A DNA stretch of 56,603 nt from Bacteroidales bacterium (lineage in GTDB: Bacteria > Bacteroidota > Bacteroidia > Bacteroidales > PUMT01). Location of the stretch: assembly GCA_007125955.1 (NCBI GenBank), contig SLCF01000013.1, forward strand, positions 1-56,603, read 5' to 3'. The position numbers and the translations under genes were made by a program. How positions within the stretch are numbered: the first letter of the stretch is position 1; each line of letters opens with the position of its first letter. Positions 55,774-56,603 of this stretch are shown one piece after another. The notes below the pieces were generated by a model, which worked only from the letters and a program-made list of their open reading frames with translations, did not search any database and was not told the DNA's origin.

Positions 55774-56238
55774 TTAAGGATTCTGTTCAGTTTTATCCTC
55801 TATTGGTATTTTTTTTACTCTTGCTTCATGCCTTCCATCCTCAAACGATGTATTTAAAAAAACTTCAACAATCTTTATTGCTTCCTCTTCAGACAGGAAT
55901 CTTCCCGGGAGTGCCAGAATATTAGCATTATTATGGGCACGAGCCAGATAAGCAATCTGTTCATTCCAGCACAAAGCTCCGCGTATATCCTGGTATTTAT
56001 TGACTACCATGTTAACACCGTTACCGCTGCCACAGACAACAATCCCTGCTTCACATTTACCGTTTTCCACAAGCTTTGCAACTAAATGTGCATAATCGGG
56101 ATAATCCACACTCTCTTCAGAGGAAGTACCGCAATCATTTACACAGTATTTTTCTTCTTTTAAAAAGTCTGATATCTTTTGCTTTATCTTAAAACCTGCA
56201 TGATCAGAGCCTATCGCAATAGTTATAGATGTTTTCAT
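55774..56238 (-). CDS. rpiB: Ribose-5-phosphate isomerase B
   Basis: RpiB interconverts ribose-5-phosphate and ribulose-5-phosphate in the pentose phosphate pathway. The 154-residue protein begins TIAIGSDHAGFKIKQKI. It carries the active-site Cys in GIVVCGSGNGVNM near residue 69 and GALCWNEQIAYLARAHNNAN near 86-105. The LacA/RpiB fold is complete. It is the first gene of a two-gene unit with the Rrf2 regulator. Confidence 0.95.
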   Translation of the reverse strand: MKTSITIAIGSDHAGFKIKQKISDFLKEEKYCVNDCGTSSEESVDYPDYAHLVAKLVENGKCEAGIVVCGSGNGVNMVVNKYQDIRGALCWNEQIAYLARAHNNANILALPGRFLSEEEAIKIVEVFLNTSFEDGRHEARVKKIPIEDKTEQNP

Positions 56239-56603
56239 CAGAACAAACTAGTTTAATTAAATTAAATATCTATGATTTATATATTTCAAGCAAATCAAAA
56301 TAGGTATTTCAACTGATGGAACCCCCATGTTTGCTCATATCATTTTGTCTGCCAAAGGCTGATGGGGCTTTCATTCGTATATAAAATTAAAAAATGTGGT
56401 TTCAAAAATTGTTAATCTGCTATCATCAACATGTGAATAAAAATAAAAAACATCTTAATAAGTTCCCTTACTTATCAAAAATTGGAAAAAAAGAGCTTTT
56501 ATCAATAAATATTAATCATAAAATAAACCGATTTTAAACATAAAAAGCAGATAGAATTTTCAAAAATAATAATATCTTAGTATTAACAGGTTGTTAATTA
56601 ATA
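56239..56603. other. 365-bp gene-free end of window
   Basis: Very AT-rich. I see no gene, RNA or strong hairpin. It presumably contains the rpiB promoter (minus strand) and leader sequence of whatever lies beyond the window. Confidence 0.5.

Noticed and set aside
1-56603. CRISPR array, prophage or insertion sequence
   Set aside because: No regularly spaced repeats, integrase, transposase or phage structural gene was found by reading both strands.

Overview
The window is about 56.6 kb of chromosomal DNA from a member of the Bacteroidota, most likely a Bacteroidales/Marinilabiliales-type organism. Several things point there: a type IX secretion (gliding-motility) C-terminal domain, a TonB-dependent receptor with an N-terminal carboxypeptidase-regulatory-like domain, a HYC_CC_PP protein, two dipeptidyl-peptidase-IV-type S9 peptidases, a single-subunit cytochrome b succinate dehydrogenase, weak Shine-Dalgarno signals, and several TAnnTTTG promoter elements. 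The sequence is AT-rich. It shows no integrase, transposase, CRISPR array, rRNA or phage gene, and reads as core genome.

Layout: 1-6511 holds the end of a secreted repeat protein, a glyS-glycosyltransferase pair on the minus strand, and divergent nadB. 6608-12000 holds an M28 peptidase, an unknown protein, and a probable metal-uptake module (TonB receptor plus HYC_CC_PP protein). 12112-20058 holds a DPP-IV-like peptidase, ispD, an AMP-dependent ligase, a PaaI-type thioesterase, a ROK kinase and a universal stress protein. 20168-25376 holds a thiamine-binding-like protein, an Ig-like lipoprotein, lgt, a coiled-coil membrane protein, a Yip1-family protein and tRNA-Leu(CAA). 25446-32270 holds dxs, a coiled-coil lipoprotein, ribD, and the prmC-recX-prfB run, where prfB carries the programmed +1 frameshift. 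32605-37618 is fumarase plus sdhCAB. 37805-44740 holds aminopeptidase P, an unknown protein, a CPBP protease, dusB and a second DPP-IV-like peptidase. 45200-48153 is a tandem pair of paralogous predicted outer-membrane proteins of unknown function. 48388-56238 holds a LapA-domain protein, comF, a sirtuin, dnaG, a lipoprotein, hemW, vanZ, an Rrf2 regulator and rpiB.

Functionally, dxs and ispD are two steps of the MEP isoprenoid pathway. Fumarase with SdhCAB interconverts malate, fumarate and succinate. PrmC methylates the release factors, one of which (RF2) is encoded two genes downstream. The M28, two S9 and M24 peptidases suggest a protein-degrading life style.

The most surprising observation is that the essential primase gene dnaG is interrupted by a single in-frame TAG codon in the linker before its helicase-binding domain, while the reading frame on both sides is intact. 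TAG is also the normal terminal stop of at least seven other genes here, so it is not reassigned. No clearly new defence or metabolic system is visible. The tandem 45-48 kb paralogues are the best candidates for undescribed biology.
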